Notes: generated by a model from the letters alone, not told the origin. DNA of 64,000 nucleotides from an uncultured Eubacteriales bacterium (GCA_902800625.1 CADCFG010000003.1:62001-126000); one strand, 5' to 3'. Positions 8,872 to 18,393 are shown, numbered from the stretch's first letter. Made by a program: numbers and translations.

Positions 8872-11133
8872 TCAACCCACGGACACGGTGGGCTCTTCCT
8901 GCTCGGCGGGCGCCTCTTCCACAGGCTCCTCCTCGACGGGTGCCTCCACGGCGGGGGCTTCCTCGACGGGTTCCTCTTCCGCGGGCTCCTCCGCCACGGG
9001 CGCTTCAAACGCGGGCTCCTCGGCCACCGGCTCCTCGATCACAGTCTCAGGCACGCTGGCATTGGCTTCCACGTTCAGGCGCTGCTTCATGCCCTCGCTG
9101 GGCAGGAACACGTTGGCCATCCGGGTGGGCAGGCGATCGCTGAGGCCCTTGAGGTTCACGACGTTGAAGATGTTCAGCACGTTCAGCACCACCACCACAA
9201 ACAGCAGCAACATCACGGCGGTCAGGAAGCCCTTCAGGATACCCAGCAGCACATGGCCGAAGGAAGCGCCGTCGTCATCGTCGTCGTAGTCGTAATCGTC
9301 GTAGTCGTCGTCATCGTCGTCGTAGTCGTCGTCGTACTCGTCCTCGTCATCTTCGTCATAGCGGCGGCGGGACTTGCGATTGCGGCGGGAGCGGCGGTCG
9401 TCTTCTTCCTCGTCGTCCTCGTCATCCTCGTCGTCTTCTTCGTCCTCGTCGTCTTCCTCTTCATCGCGGCGGCGACGGCCGAACAGGCCGCGGCGGGCGG
9501 GCTTTTCCTCGTCCTCGTCGTCCTCTTCGTCCTCGTCATCCTCGTCGTCTTCGTCCTCGTCCTCTTCCACCTTGCGGCGGCGGCCGAACAGGCCCCGGCG
9601 AACGGGCTTTTCTTCCTCTTCCTCGTCGTCCTCGTCCTCATCCTCCATGAGCTCGTCCAGGCTGGACTTGGAGACGGGCTTAAACTCGCGGGTGGGCTCG
9701 TCCAGGATGGCGTCATAGTCGTCCTTGGCTTCCTGGATATTTACGATGCCCTCGGCCACGTCTTCCACAGCAGCGGCCTCCAGCACCTTGTCCCCGACCT
9801 GCTCCACTTTCTCCTCGACGGCCTGCACGGCGTCCTGCGTCTGCTCCTCCGCCGCTTCAATGGCTTCCGCCACCGGCGCGGCAGCAGCTTCGGCCGCGGC
9901 CTTCTCGGCGGCCTGGCGCAGGGCCAGCTCGCGGCGCTCGCGGCGGGACATGCCGACGGTCTCCAGACCCTCGGCCAGCTGGTTGGTCAGCTCGGCGTTC
10001 ACATTGTTCAGATCGCTCATGTCAGGCCCTCCTTCAATCTGCCGGGAAGCCGGTTCAAGGGAAGCTCCGGCTGCCTCCCCGGCGTCGGCGGCGGGTTCCG
10101 CCTCGTCATCGGCGTCCTCCCCGTCGTCCTCGTCCTCGTCGTCCTCTTCATCGTCCCTCGAACCGCGGCGGAGCCGGCTGAACAGGCCGCCCCTGCGGGG
10201 GGCCTCGTCCTCGTCCTCGTCGTCCTCGAGGTCGTCGTCATCCTCGTCGTCGAGGTCGTCGTCATCGTCGTCCTGCTCGTCCAGGGCGGCGCGCTCCTCG
10301 TCGCTGATGGGCACCACGAACAGGCGCAGGAACTTCTTGAAGCCGCTGGGCTCGCCGTCGCCGGCGTCCTCCTCGTCTTCGTCCAGGTCCTCGTCATCGT
10401 CCAGATCCTCGTCCGGCTCCTCCCCGTCCTCCACGGAGCGGGAGACGGCCGGACGCTCGGGCGCGGCGATGTCCTCGGCGTCCAGGTCGAAGGCGGCCGC
10501 GGCGGGCGCTTCTTCCCGCTCGGGGGCTTCCGCCTCAACGGGCGCGCTCACGGGCTCGGCGGGCGCTTCGGCCTCGTCGTCCCCATTATCGTCCTCGAGG
10601 TCCTCTTCGTCCTCGTATTCCTCTTCCTCCTCCGCGCCGCCGCGCTTGAAGCGCTTGCCCAGGCGTCCCCGAAGGCCCTGGAATGCGTGGATAAAGGGCT
10701 CAAAGGGATTCGGATTGTCCGCGGCGTCGTCCTCGTCGGCATCGTCGTCGTAGTCCTCCGGCTCCCCATTGTCCTCCAGCATGAGATCGTCGCCGGCCGC
10801 GGGGATGATGTCGTCCTCCGCCTCGACCACGGGCTCCGCTTCATAGACGGGCTCCGCTTCATGGGCAGGCTCCGCCTCAAGGGCGCTCTCCGCTTCCGCG
10901 ACGGGCTCGGCTTCCACGACGTTCTTCACGTCCTCGGCGACCTCCTCCACGGCACGCCTCGCCCGGGCTTCATCAGCGGGCCGAACGTCGGCCTCGGGCT
11001 TCACATCCGCAACCGGCTCGGCGTCGGCGGCGGGCTTCGCCTTGGCCTGACGCTGGCTGTTTTTATATTCCTCGTGTCTGCGACGCAGCTCAAAATAATC
11101 CAGGGAGGGTTCGATATCCCGTTTGTTGCTCAT
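8872..11133 (-). CDS. Extremely acidic single-pass membrane protein; possible fusion of two reading frames
   Basis: A 753-residue protein dominated by Asp/Glu runs, with basic islands of the form RRGLFGRRR/RRGGLFSRLRR at least three times. There is one strong membrane segment near residues 630-655 (FLTAVMLLLFVVVVLNVLNI) and a Glu/Pro/Ala/Val tail. An internal ATG at 10020 is preceded by a textbook ribosome site (GAAGGAGGG, 6-nt spacing) and opens a 382-residue protein, MSDLNNVNAELTNQL..., that carries the membrane segment. So either two proteins are made from one frame or two genes fused. I do not recognise the family. The start at 11133 follows a purine-rich GAGGCGG site. Function unknown; the charge pattern suggests a disordered surface or envelope-anchored protein. 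Confidence 0.75.
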   Translation of the reverse strand: MSNKRDIEPSLDYFELRRRHEEYKNSQRQAKAKPAADAEPVADVKPEADVRPADEARARRAVEEVAEDVKNVVEAEPVAEAESALEAEPAHEAEPVYEAEPVVEAEDDIIPAAGDDLMLEDNGEPEDYDDDADEDDAADNPNPFEPFIHAFQGLRGRLGKRFKRGGAEEEEEYEDEEDLEDDNGDDEAEAPAEPVSAPVEAEAPEREEAPAAAAFDLDAEDIAAPERPAVSRSVEDGEEPDEDLDDDEDLDEDEEDAGDGEPSGFKKFLRLFVVPISDEERAALDEQDDDDDDLDDEDDDDLEDDEDEDEAPRRGGLFSRLRRGSRDDEEDDEDEDDGEDADDEAEPAADAGEAAGASLEPASRQIEGGPDMSDLNNVNAELTNQLAEGLETVGMSRRERRELALRQAAEKAAAEAAAAPVAEAIEAAEEQTQDAVQAVEEKVEQVGDKVLEAAAVEDVAEGIVNIQEAKDDYDAILDEPTREFKPVSKSSLDELMEDEDEDDEEEEEKPVRRGLFGRRRKVEEDEDEDDEDDEDEEDDEDEEKPARRGLFGRRRRDEEEDDEDEEDDEDDEDDEEEDDRRSRRNRKSRRRYDEDDEDEYDDDYDDDDDDYDDYDYDDDDDGASFGHVLLGILKGFLTAVMLLLFVVVVLNVLNIFNVVNLKGLSDRLPTRMANVFLPSEGMKQRLNVEANASVPETVIEEPVAEEPAFEAPVAEEPAEEEPVEEAPAVEAPVEEEPVEEAPAEQEEPTVSVG

Positions 11134-11270
11134 AGCGTTACCGCCTCTCATCGATGCCTGTAAAAAGCCCATCCGGGCATAACTATACGGTTCTATTATA
11201 TCTATTTGCCCCGCCAGACGCAAGGGGGCCGGGCCAGATGCCCAAAAATATTTACGAACGGCCCCGGAAA

Positions 11271-11300
11271 TGGTCATGGCCGTCTGATTTTGCATACAAT
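11271..11300 (+). promoter_or_regulatory. Possible promoter of the small Pro/Ala-rich gene
   Basis: TGGTCA (11271-11276) and an extended -10 TGCATACAAT (TACAAT at 11295-11300) are 18 nt apart. The 198-nt region 11134-11331 also carries ATTATA at 11194-11199, a minus-strand -10 for the acidic protein gene. Confidence 0.4.
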
Positions 11301-11331
11301 TTAATCGAAATTCAAGCGAGGAGGCGATCTC

Positions 11332-11643
11332 TTGAGCAATCCAAGAGAAGTCATGCAGAAAATCCGGCGCAGGCAGCAGGCGGGCCAGCCCGCGGCGAAC
11401 GCGCCTCGAACGCCCGCGCCCATGCCCGCGTCGCCCGTCCAGCTGGTCGCGCCGATTCCGCGCGTGTCCCCCGCACCGGTTCAATCGACATCGCCCGCGC
11501 CAGCGCCCGTCGCGCCGGTCCAGCCCAACCCGCCTTCGGCAGACCAGCCCGCCGCCCGGCCCATTCCCCATTCCGGCCACGCCCTGTACAGCGAGCTGAT
11601 GCGCAGCCACGACCGCATGGGCACGCGACACCTGAAAAAATAG
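11332..11643 (+). CDS. Small Pro/Ala-rich protein of unknown function
   Basis: A 103-residue protein beginning (TTG) MSNPREVMQKIRRRQQAG, then a low-complexity Pro/Ala/Val stretch (about residues 20-80), then a compact tail HALYSELMRSHDRMGTRHLK. The TTG start has GAGGAGG about 8 nt upstream, which is the main evidence that it is translated. Charged ends joined by a disordered linker suggest a small adaptor, but there is no recognised domain. It is divergent from the acidic membrane protein gene. Confidence 0.6.
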   Translation: MSNPREVMQKIRRRQQAGQPAANAPRTPAPMPASPVQLVAPIPRVSPAPVQSTSPAPAPVAPVQPNPPSADQPAARPIPHSGHALYSELMRSHDRMGTRHLKK

Positions 11644-11735
11644 ATACTGAAAACTGAAAAATGAAGAATGCCCTGCCGCACTTTCTCAATGATTCATTTT
11701 TCAGTATTCATTCTTCAGAATTCATTTCCTTTTCC
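11641..11735. repeat. Inverted repeat with degenerate short tandem arms
   Basis: The left arm has units like ACTGAAAACTGAAAAATGAA and the right arm the complementary TTCATTTTTCAGTATTCATT. The central core includes CCGCACTTTCT, which also occurs in the repeat at 28993-29100. Confidence 0.65.
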
Positions 11736-11769
11736 CTTGCCGCATACCCATGATCGAGGAGGGATGGTC

Positions 11770-12804
11770 ATGGTCAAAAACGATTATCGCCGCGCGTTCA
11801 TCATGCTGCGCCCAGCCAGGCCGGGCTTCGGCGGCCACGTGCGGCTGGAGAAGCGGACATTGACGGCCAATATGTACTTCATCGTCACCGCGCCGGAGGG
11901 CGCCGGGTCGCTGCGGGCCGCGCTGGCCGGGCAGAAAAACGGCCAGTACTACGCCGCGCCGCTGGGCGAACTGGCCCGGGACCGCCGGGGACAGCTGACG
12001 CTGGCAGCCCGGTTCGACCCCCGCGCCATCGACGGCCGGCCCCTGGAGGCCTACGCTTGGGTGGCCGTGGCGGAGGCGAGCGAACCCTGCGCCCTGGCGC
12101 TCACCGGCAACGTGGATGGCTCCCGGGAAATGGACCCCAAAGCCCTTTCGCGGGCCGTGTGCGCGCTGTACGGCCTGCCGGAAGCACCCGCGGCTGACAC
12201 CCCGCCCGCAGCGGACCTGCCCGCGCCCGATGAACTGCCCCCGGCGGAACTGTCCATCGAGGCCATCACGCCGGAAGCGTCGTTCCAGCCGGAGAGCCCG
12301 GCTCCGCCCGCCAGTGCCGTCGATCCCGCCGTCCCGGTCTCCCCGGAGAGCGACGTGAAGATCTATACCCGTTCACGCCAGCGTTCGATGGTGCCGTCCG
12401 AAGCCGTGCCCGCCAACGCGGAGGTGGCGGCTCCGGCGGCGGAAGCAGAGGCCGTCGAAGCCGTGCCCGCCCCGGACTGCGCCGCGCCGCAAACCGCCGC
12501 CCAGGCGCTGGGGCTTTCCATCACGGAGCCCTGGATCGAACCGGCGGAGCCGCTTCGGCGCCTGTTTGCCACCCAGGCCCCGGCGGATTCCCCCCTGGGC
12601 GGCGGCTACACCTGCGTGCAGAGCCTGCTCCCCACCGCCGCCGGCCCGGAACGCTGCCTCATCGGGCTGAAGGCATCGAACGGCATGATCACCGGCATCC
12701 GCTACGCCGTCCCCGGCCGCTACGCCCCCGAGCCCCCCGCCGGGCTGGAGGACTACCGCTGGGACGACGCGGGATACTGGGTGCTGGACATCGGCGTCAG
12801 CTGA
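11770..12804 (+). CDS. Uncharacterised protein with N- and C-terminal domains and a disordered linker
   Basis: A 344-residue protein. Residues 1-130 look like a folded beta-rich domain (MVKNDYRRAFIMLRPARPGF start; EKRTLTANMYFIVTAPEGAG). Residues about 140-260 are a Pro/Ala/Glu linker. A last domain of about 80 residues (SLLPTAAGPERCLIGLKASN region) ends in DYRWDDAGYWVLDIGVS. I do not recognise it. The ATG at 11770 is preferred over 11764 because GAGGAGGG ends directly at 11764. No signal peptide, so cytosolic. The following 300 nt (12805-13108) contain only hairpins. Confidence 0.7.
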   Translation: MVKNDYRRAFIMLRPARPGFGGHVRLEKRTLTANMYFIVTAPEGAGSLRAALAGQKNGQYYAAPLGELARDRRGQLTLAARFDPRAIDGRPLEAYAWVAVAEASEPCALALTGNVDGSREMDPKALSRAVCALYGLPEAPAADTPPAADLPAPDELPPAELSIEAITPEASFQPESPAPPASAVDPAVPVSPESDVKIYTRSRQRSMVPSEAVPANAEVAAPAAEAEAVEAVPAPDCAAPQTAAQALGLSITEPWIEPAEPLRRLFATQAPADSPLGGGYTCVQSLLPTAAGPERCLIGLKASNGMITGIRYAVPGRYAPEPPAGLEDYRWDDAGYWVLDIGVS

Positions 12805-13005
12805 CGGCCTGCGCGCCTCCCTGCTTTCGGACGATTTCCAAACGCCTTCCCCGATGGAGAAGGCGGATTTCGGTGAAATTACTTGCAATTATGCCGAAAG
12901 ACGGATGAGGTCCTTTCGGACAGGGTAAACGATGCTGCCCTGAGGTCTCCGCCGGACCGCGACGCCCGCCTTTGGCGGGCCGTCCGCTGATCCGGTACGA
13001 TCAGC

Positions 13006-13038
13006 AAAAAACGGCGGGGCGCGCTGCGCGCCCCGCCG
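13006..13038 (-). terminator. Terminator of the leucine-rich-repeat gene
   Basis: A 12-bp GC stem (13012-13023 / 13027-13038) is followed on the minus strand by six T (13011-13006). It lies 70 nt past the LRR gene's stop. The rest of 12805-13108 holds smaller hairpins and no gene. Confidence 0.75.
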
Positions 13039-13108
13039 CCGGGCTCCAGGAGTGTGTTTTCAAAGCTGATGCGCGCCGATAACGCGCGTTCAGCTTTATG
13101 AAAGCGCG

Positions 13109-14710
13109 TCAATCGTCCCAGTCGTCCTCTTCAAAGTAACCCTGCGATACGAACACCAGGTTGATGTTGTCCTTGCCCATCAACACCTTGGACGCCGCGC
13201 TGTTCTCACCGCAGAACACCGTCACATTCGTGCAGCCATCGAAGGCATTGGAAGCAATGGAGGTCACGGAGTCCGGGATCCAGATATAGCGCAGCTGATT
13301 GCAGTTTTTGAACGCGCCGCTGCCGATGGCGGTGGCTCCGTCGGGGATGTAGATCTGCTTGAAGCGGGTGCCGGCAAAGGTCTCGGCCTCTATCCTCTCC
13401 AATTTCTTGGGGGCCACGCCGCCGTCTGGGCTGGGCTCGCGCAGGTCGGGCACCGTGATGTGGCAGGTGTCGCTCAGCTCCTCAGAATACTCGCTCGTGT
13501 TGACATACGCTTCCAATTCGCCGTATCCCGGGCGAATGGCCGTGATGGTGATGCTTGTATTGCTCATTTCATCGACGCGGAAAACGTCCCTGCTATAGAA
13601 AGCCCAAACCACATTTGCCGCGGGATCATTCGGGTCCAGGTTCACCGAAATCGTGCGGCTCTCACCCAGGGCCAGCGTCAGATCTTTCGGGCTCAGCGAG
13701 AGCTCCGTCGCCGTGGTTTCCGTCATCGCCTGGTGCCATGAATACGCCCAGCGATAGCCGGTGCGGTAGACGTTGAGCCGCTTCTCCTGCCCGTTCACAG
13801 TGGCCGTCAGCTCCACGCCGGGATAACCGTTGATCATCTTTATGTTGGTGCTGACGGTGATGCCCACATCATTCATCACGCTCTTGAAACTGTTGACAAA
13901 AGAGCTGATCTCGGTATAATCCAGCTTGTCGTCCGCCATGGCCTCGGCAAGATGCGTCTTCTCGCTGTTGATGTAATTCGTCAGGGTGCTGATCTGGGCT
14001 GTGGTCAGGTTCAGCTCCCCGATGGCGTTGATGGCGGGCACGCGATAGCGGGGCGGCACATCGTTGGCGGAGCCGATGGCGGCAGCCAGTTCGAATTCGT
14101 TGCTGAACGAGGAGGAACCGGTGTCCACCACGCGGTAATCCAGCTCGTTCTCCTGGCAGTATTGCTCGGCATAGGAACCCTGGTACACCCAGGGCGCCCG
14201 GTTACTGAAGGCGTATTCTCCGATCTGCGTGACGGATTTCGGAATGACCACGGCACAGCAGTTGCCAAAGGCGAAAGCGCTTTCGCCGATGCTGACAAGG
14301 CCCTCGTTCAGCTTGACGCTGCTTATGATGCTGTTCACGAATGCGTATTCTCCAATAGTCTTCACGCTTGAGGGGACCACCACATTACCGCCGCCCAGTA
14401 CCTCTGAAAACGCATAATCCGAAATTGCTGTGAGGCCCTGGGGCAGGATAAGCGATTTGATGTACTTGCTGGTGAAGATAAAACCATTGTCCGTGCCATT
14501 CAATTCGTGGAATCTGAAGTCATCATACATGGCCCCGGAGCCCTTGATCTGCAGCGTATAATTCTCGTCTCCATTCTTGATCAGTTCCCAGGTCAGATTT
14601 TCGCCGCACTCGCCGGACATCTCAAAAGACCCCGCAGCCAGGGCGGTCACGCCGCCCAGAACCAGCAGCATGGCGATCGCCATTGCCAGCATTCTCCCAA
14701 CCTTCTTCAT
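13109..14710 (-). CDS. Secreted BspA-type leucine-rich-repeat protein with Ig-like domain
   Basis: The 533-residue protein starts with a signal peptide (MKKVGRMLAMAIAMLLVLGG...ALA). LRR_5/BspA repeats follow, seen as LILPQGLTAISDYAF, VVPSSVKTIGEYAF and LNEGLVSIGESAF, and resume near the C-terminus (IYIPDGATAIGSGAF, IWIPDSVTSIASNAF). Between them lies a bacterial Ig-like (Big_2) domain, about residues 330-430. Such proteins are exported and thought to mediate surface interactions; there is no LPXTG or SLH anchor. It has its own promoter (14742-14770). Binding partner unknown. Confidence 0.88.
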   Translation of the reverse strand: MKKVGRMLAMAIAMLLVLGGVTALAAGSFEMSGECGENLTWELIKNGDENYTLQIKGSGAMYDDFRFHELNGTDNGFIFTSKYIKSLILPQGLTAISDYAFSEVLGGGNVVVPSSVKTIGEYAFVNSIISSVKLNEGLVSIGESAFAFGNCCAVVIPKSVTQIGEYAFSNRAPWVYQGSYAEQYCQENELDYRVVDTGSSSFSNEFELAAAIGSANDVPPRYRVPAINAIGELNLTTAQISTLTNYINSEKTHLAEAMADDKLDYTEISSFVNSFKSVMNDVGITVSTNIKMINGYPGVELTATVNGQEKRLNVYRTGYRWAYSWHQAMTETTATELSLSPKDLTLALGESRTISVNLDPNDPAANVVWAFYSRDVFRVDEMSNTSITITAIRPGYGELEAYVNTSEYSEELSDTCHITVPDLREPSPDGGVAPKKLERIEAETFAGTRFKQIYIPDGATAIGSGAFKNCNQLRYIWIPDSVTSIASNAFDGCTNVTVFCGENSAASKVLMGKDNINLVFVSQGYFEEDDWDD

Positions 14711-14741
14711 TACGTGAACGCCTCCATATATTACTATTTAT

Positions 14742-14770
14742 ATTATATATCATTCACTGTAAGAAATCAA
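14742..14770 (-). promoter_or_regulatory. Predicted promoter of the LRR protein gene
   Basis: On the minus strand TTGATT (14770-14765) and TATAAT (14747-14742) have a 17-nt spacer, about 30 nt before the start codon. Confidence 0.65.
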
Positions 14771-14925
14771 CCTTAATGTGAAACCTGTCTGAACACGGCC
14801 CTTCCGATTTCGGAAACGTTCATACAATTAACACAGGCTGGTTGAAATCCGCGCCAAAATCTGCTAACCTTTATGGGAAACGGACGAAATCGTCCCAAAT
14901 CTATGAGATAAAGAGGGTTACCGGA

Positions 14926-16305
14926 ATGGCGAAGCTGACAATGGACAAGCTGGTGGCGCTGTGCAAGAACCGCGGCTACATCTTCGCGGGCTCGGAGATC
15001 TACGGCGGCCTGGCGAACACCTGGGACTACGGCCCCCTGGGCGTGGAGTTCAAGAACAACGTGAAGAAGGCCTGGTGGCGCAAGTTCGTGCAGGAGAGCC
15101 CCTACAACACGGGCCTGGACTGCGCGATCCTGATGAACCGCGAGGTGTGGGTGGCGTCCGGCCACGTGGGCGGCTTCAACGACCCGCTGATGGACTGCAA
15201 GGCCTGCAAGGCCCGCTTCCGCGCCGACAAGCTGATCGAGGACTTCACCAAGGGCGAGGAGACCGGCGACGGCTGGACCAACGGCGAGCTGGAGAGCTTC
15301 ATCGCCGACCATGACATCGTCTGCCCCGTGTGCGGCAAGAAGGACTTCACCGGCATCCGCCAGTTCAACCTGATGTTCAAGACCTTCCAGGGCGTGAACG
15401 AGGATTCCGCGGCGGAGCTGTACCTGCGCCCCGAGACGGCCCAGGGCATCTTCGTGAACTTCCAGAACGCCATGCGCACCACCCGCAAGAAGCTGCCCGC
15501 GGGCATCGCCCAGATCGGCAAGAGCTTCCGCAACGAGATCACCCCCGGCAACTTCATCTTCCGCGTGCGCGAGTTCGAGCAGATGGAGCTGGAGTTCTTC
15601 TGCAAGCCCGGCGAGGACCTGGAGTGGTTCAACTACTGGCGCACCTTCTGCAAGAATTGGCTGCTCAGCCTGGGCATCAAGGAGGAGAGCCTGCGGCTGC
15701 GCGACCACGAGCCGGAGAAGCTGGCCTTCTATTCCAAGGCCACCACGGACTTCGAGTTCCTGTTCCCCTTCGGCTGGGGCGAGCTGTGGGGCATTGCCGA
15801 CCGCACCGACTACGACCTGACCCAGCACCAGGAGCACTCCGGCAAGAGCATGGAGTACCTGGACCCCACCACCAACGAGAAGTTCGTGCCCTACTGCGTG
15901 GAGCCCTCCCTGGGCGTGGACCGCGCCGTGCTGGCCTTCCTGTGCAACGCCTATGACGAAGAGGAGCTGGAGGGCGGCGACACCCGCGTGGTGCTGCACC
16001 TGCACCCGGCGCTGGCGCCCTACAAGGTGTCCGTCATGCCGCTGCAGAAGAACAAGCTGGGCGACCAGGCCCGCGAGCTGTACGCGCAGCTCTCCAAGAA
16101 GTTCATGTGCGACTACGACGAGACCGGCTCCATCGGCAAGCGCTATCGCCGCGCCGACGAGGCGGGCATCCCCTACTGCATCTGCGTGGACTTCGACACC
16201 GCCGAGACCGGCAACGTCACCGTCCGCGACCGCGACACCATGCAGCAGGAGGTCGTCGCCATCAAGGATCTGGCCGCGTGGCTGGAGGAGAAGTGCGACT
16301 TCTAA
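14926..16305 (+). CDS. glyS: Glycyl-tRNA synthetase (single-chain, alpha2 type)
   Basis: Class II synthetase charging tRNA-Gly. The 459-residue protein starts [20 protein letters not shown] and shows the [13 protein letters not shown] glycine-pocket segment, two Cys pairs (CKACKA, CPVCGKK), motif 2 ([20 protein letters not shown], near residue 195) and motif 3 ([14 protein letters not shown]). The C-terminal anticodon-binding domain ends in EEKCDF. AGAGGG lies upstream of the ATG. No T-box leader was seen in the 215 nt upstream; a possible promoter is TTGAAA (14842-14847) with TAACCT (14865-14870). Confidence 0.97.
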   Translation: MAKLTMDKLVALCKNRGYIFAGSEIYGGLANTWDYGPLGVEFKNNVKKAWWRKFVQESPYNTGLDCAILMNREVWVASGHVGGFNDPLMDCKACKARFRADKLIEDFTKGEETGDGWTNGELESFIADHDIVCPVCGKKDFTGIRQFNLMFKTFQGVNEDSAAELYLRPETAQGIFVNFQNAMRTTRKKLPAGIAQIGKSFRNEITPGNFIFRVREFEQMELEFFCKPGEDLEWFNYWRTFCKNWLLSLGIKEESLRLRDHEPEKLAFYSKATTDFEFLFPFGWGELWGIADRTDYDLTQHQEHSGKSMEYLDPTTNEKFVPYCVEPSLGVDRAVLAFLCNAYDEEELEGGDTRVVLHLHPALAPYKVSVMPLQKNKLGDQARELYAQLSKKFMCDYDETGSIGKRYRRADEAGIPYCICVDFDTAETGNVTVRDRDTMQQEVVAIKDLAAWLEEKCDF

Positions 16306-16361
16306 AAACAATGTGGCGGGGGCCTGCTTCCCCCGCCGCGTTCGGTTGAAATGCACGCATT

Positions 16362-16391
16362 AAAAACGCCGGGCTTTGTCCCGGCGTTTTT
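16362..16391. terminator. Bidirectional terminator between glyS and a secreted protein gene
   Basis: Stem ACGCCGGG/CCCGGCGT with A5 before and T5 after serves both convergent genes. Another GC hairpin (about 16312-16338) follows glyS directly. Confidence 0.8.
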
Positions 16392-16402
16392 GTCGCAGCT
16401 TT

Positions 16403-16891
16403 TTATAATTTGAAACTCGCCATGATTTCCGCCACGGTGAGCATATACTCCGAATCGTCCTGGGGCGTGAACAGGAACGTGATCGCTTGGCCGTCGAGCA
16501 CCGTGGCGCAGCCGCTGGCGTTCAGATCGGGCACGATGAAGGCCGCGAAGGGCTGGCCGTTCAGATCCAGCGGGCTGGCCTTGCCGCAGTCGTCCCGCCC
16601 ATCAATGGCGGCCTGCAGGGCGTCGAAGTCCTCATACGGCGAGGGTTGGACCAACACATACATATACCGGCCCGCGCCGTCACCCAGGGCATAGCGGATC
16701 GCGCCGTCCCCCGCGGGATAGCTGACCCAGCCCGCCGGCAGCGACAGCCTGAAGCCCTCCTCGAAGCGCAGGGTGAACGTCTCCCCGCCCTTCGCAGGGG
16801 TCGCACCCTCCGCAGGGGTCGCACCCTCCGCCAGGGCAGCCACGCCGACGCACAGCGCCAGCGCCAGCAGGCACATCAGCAGCTTTTTCAT
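16403..16891 (-). CDS. Small secreted protein of unknown function
   Basis: A 162-residue protein with a signal peptide (MKKLLMCLLALALCVGVAALA) followed by two copies of an EGATPA repeat and a compact domain with RFEEGFRLSLPAGWVSYP. A similar FDDGFRLYVPGEWSRL segment occurs in the gene at 59641-60210, so the two may be distant paralogues. AGAGGTG precedes the ATG at 16891. No catalytic motif is visible. Confidence 0.75.
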   Translation of the reverse strand: MKKLLMCLLALALCVGVAALAEGATPAEGATPAKGGETFTLRFEEGFRLSLPAGWVSYPAGDGAIRYALGDGAGRYMYVLVQPSPYEDFDALQAAIDGRDDCGKASPLDLNGQPFAAFIVPDLNASGCATVLDGQAITFLFTPQDDSEYMLTVAEIMASFKL

Positions 16892-17105
16892 ATTTATACA
16901 CCTCTGATTCATTATAGCACACCCGCCGCCCATACACAAACGACGAATCTGTGGCGGAAATGCAGCGGCATTAATGTACATTTAGCCTGCCGGGCGTTGC
17001 CTTTAGCGCGGTGATGTGCTAAAATATCCATAGTGTGAGTCTCCAGCGGTTTCCACAACGGCCATCTGGCGGGCGGCGCTGCTGGTGCAATTCGTATTTA
17101 TGTGA

Positions 17106-17111
17106 TATAAT
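17106..17111 (+). promoter_or_regulatory. Extended -10 element for the DUF3592-proB-proA genes
   Basis: TGATATAAT (TATAAT at 17106-17111) has the extended TGn motif about 45 nt upstream of the first gene. The -35 is weak. Confidence 0.5.
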
Positions 17112-17153
17112 ATGGGAAATCCCCGCAGGGGACGGAAAGGGAAGCGTGTTTCG

Positions 17154-17603
17154 ATGACCGACACACAAATGTTCATCCTGATCTTCACCGGCGTCTGGAG
17201 CCTGGTGGGCGCAATCTTCCTGGCCGTGGGCCTGGGCCTGCGCGCGGCCTTCCGACGCAGGGAGGAGCGCATGCGCGCCCGGGCCGCCGGCACGGTCGTC
17301 GAGGTGGTGCGCCGAATGGGCAACGACAGCGCCGCCTTCTATCCCATCGTGGAATTCGAGGCCGACGGCCGCAAAATCTCGCTGGAGAGCAGCGACGGCG
17401 GCGGGCGCAAGCGCTTCTACGAGGGCCAGAGCGTGGAGGTGCTCTACGACCCGGACGACCCCTCCCAATTCATGCTGGAAGGCTTCAACGCCCTGGCGAT
17501 CGTGGGCAAGGTCTTCCTGATCATCGGCCTGGCCTGCATCGCCATCGGGGTGATCGTGGGCGTGGCGGTGAACGCGACCGCCGGGGGCTTCCATTTCAAG
17601 TGA
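17154..17603 (+). CDS. DUF3592-like membrane protein
   Basis: A 149-residue protein with an N-terminal membrane helix (residues about 6-28), a soluble central domain of about 75 residues (TVVEVVRRMGNDSAAFYPIV, YEGQSVEVLYDPDDPSQFML) and a C-terminal helix (about 115-142). The organisation and the VxVLYDPxDP motif match DUF3592 proteins, whose role is unknown. It sits 18 nt before proB and probably shares its transcript. The start at 17154 has only a weak AAAGGGAAG ribosome site. Confidence 0.8.
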   Translation: MTDTQMFILIFTGVWSLVGAIFLAVGLGLRAAFRRREERMRARAAGTVVEVVRRMGNDSAAFYPIVEFEADGRKISLESSDGGGRKRFYEGQSVEVLYDPDDPSQFMLEGFNALAIVGKVFLIIGLACIAIGVIVGVAVNATAGGFHFK

Positions 17604-17621
17604 GACATGAGGTGACGTAAT

Positions 17622-18392
17622 ATGCGAATCGTCGTCAAGGTGGGCACGTCCACCCTCGCCCATCCCACGGGCCACATGAACATCCGCCGGGTGGAGGTGC
17701 TGTGCAAGGTGCTTTCCGACGTGAAGAACGCCGGGCACGAGGTGATCCTGGTATCCTCCGGCGCCATCGGCATGGGCGTGGGCAAGCTGAGCCTGAACGA
17801 GCGCCCCTCCGACATCCCCACCAAGCAGGCGGCCGCCGCCGTGGGCCAGTGCGAATTGATGTACACCTACGACCGGCTGTTCTCCGAGTACAACCACACC
17901 GTGGCCCAGCTGCTGGTCACCGGCAGCGACGTGGAGGACGAGGGCCGTCGCGGCCATTTCCACAACACGCTGTACCGGCTGCTGGAGCTGGGGGCGCTGC
18001 CCGTCATCAACGAGAACGACACCATCGCCACGGACGAGATCGTCATCGGCGACAACGACACGCTGTCCGCCATCGTGGCCGGCACCGTGGACGCGGATCT
18101 GCTGGTGCTGCTTTCCGACATCGACGGCCTGTACACCGCCGACCCCCGCGCCGACCAGAGCGCTGAGCTGATCGACACCGTGGATGCCATCACCCCCGAG
18201 ATCGAGGCCCTGGCCGGCGGCAACGGCACCAGCCTGGGCACCGGCGGCATGGTCACCAAGCTGCGCGCCGCCCGCATCGCCGGCCAGCACGGCATCGACA
18301 TGGTCATCGCCAACGGCGCCCGGCCGGAGCTGATCTATGACATCATCGACGGCAAGAAGGTCGGAACCAGATTTATGGGACGGAGGAATTGA
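17622..18392 (+). CDS. proB: Glutamate 5-kinase, short form without PUA domain
   Basis: ProB phosphorylates glutamate as the first step of proline synthesis. The 256-residue protein has [34 protein letters not shown], FGDNDxLSA-like [26 protein letters not shown] and the late [15 protein letters not shown] motif of amino-acid kinases. It lacks the C-terminal PUA domain found in longer (about 370 aa) enzymes; this short form is common in Clostridia. It is followed directly by proA. Confidence 0.96.
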   Translation: MRIVVKVGTSTLAHPTGHMNIRRVEVLCKVLSDVKNAGHEVILVSSGAIGMGVGKLSLNERPSDIPTKQAAAAVGQCELMYTYDRLFSEYNHTVAQLLVTGSDVEDEGRRGHFHNTLYRLLELGALPVINENDTIATDEIVIGDNDTLSAIVAGTVDADLLVLLSDIDGLYTADPRADQSAELIDTVDAITPEIEALAGGNGTSLGTGGMVTKLRAARIAGQHGIDMVIANGARPELIYDIIDGKKVGTRFMGRRN

Positions 18393-18393
18393 T

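Noticed and set aside
9374..9718. A poly-Ser frame on the plus strand
   Set aside because: It is the complement of the GAC/GAG/GAT codon runs of the acidic protein; not a gene.
14711..14925. T-box or glycine riboswitch upstream of glyS
   Set aside because: No T-box sequence, specifier stem or glycine aptamer features were found in the 215 nt.
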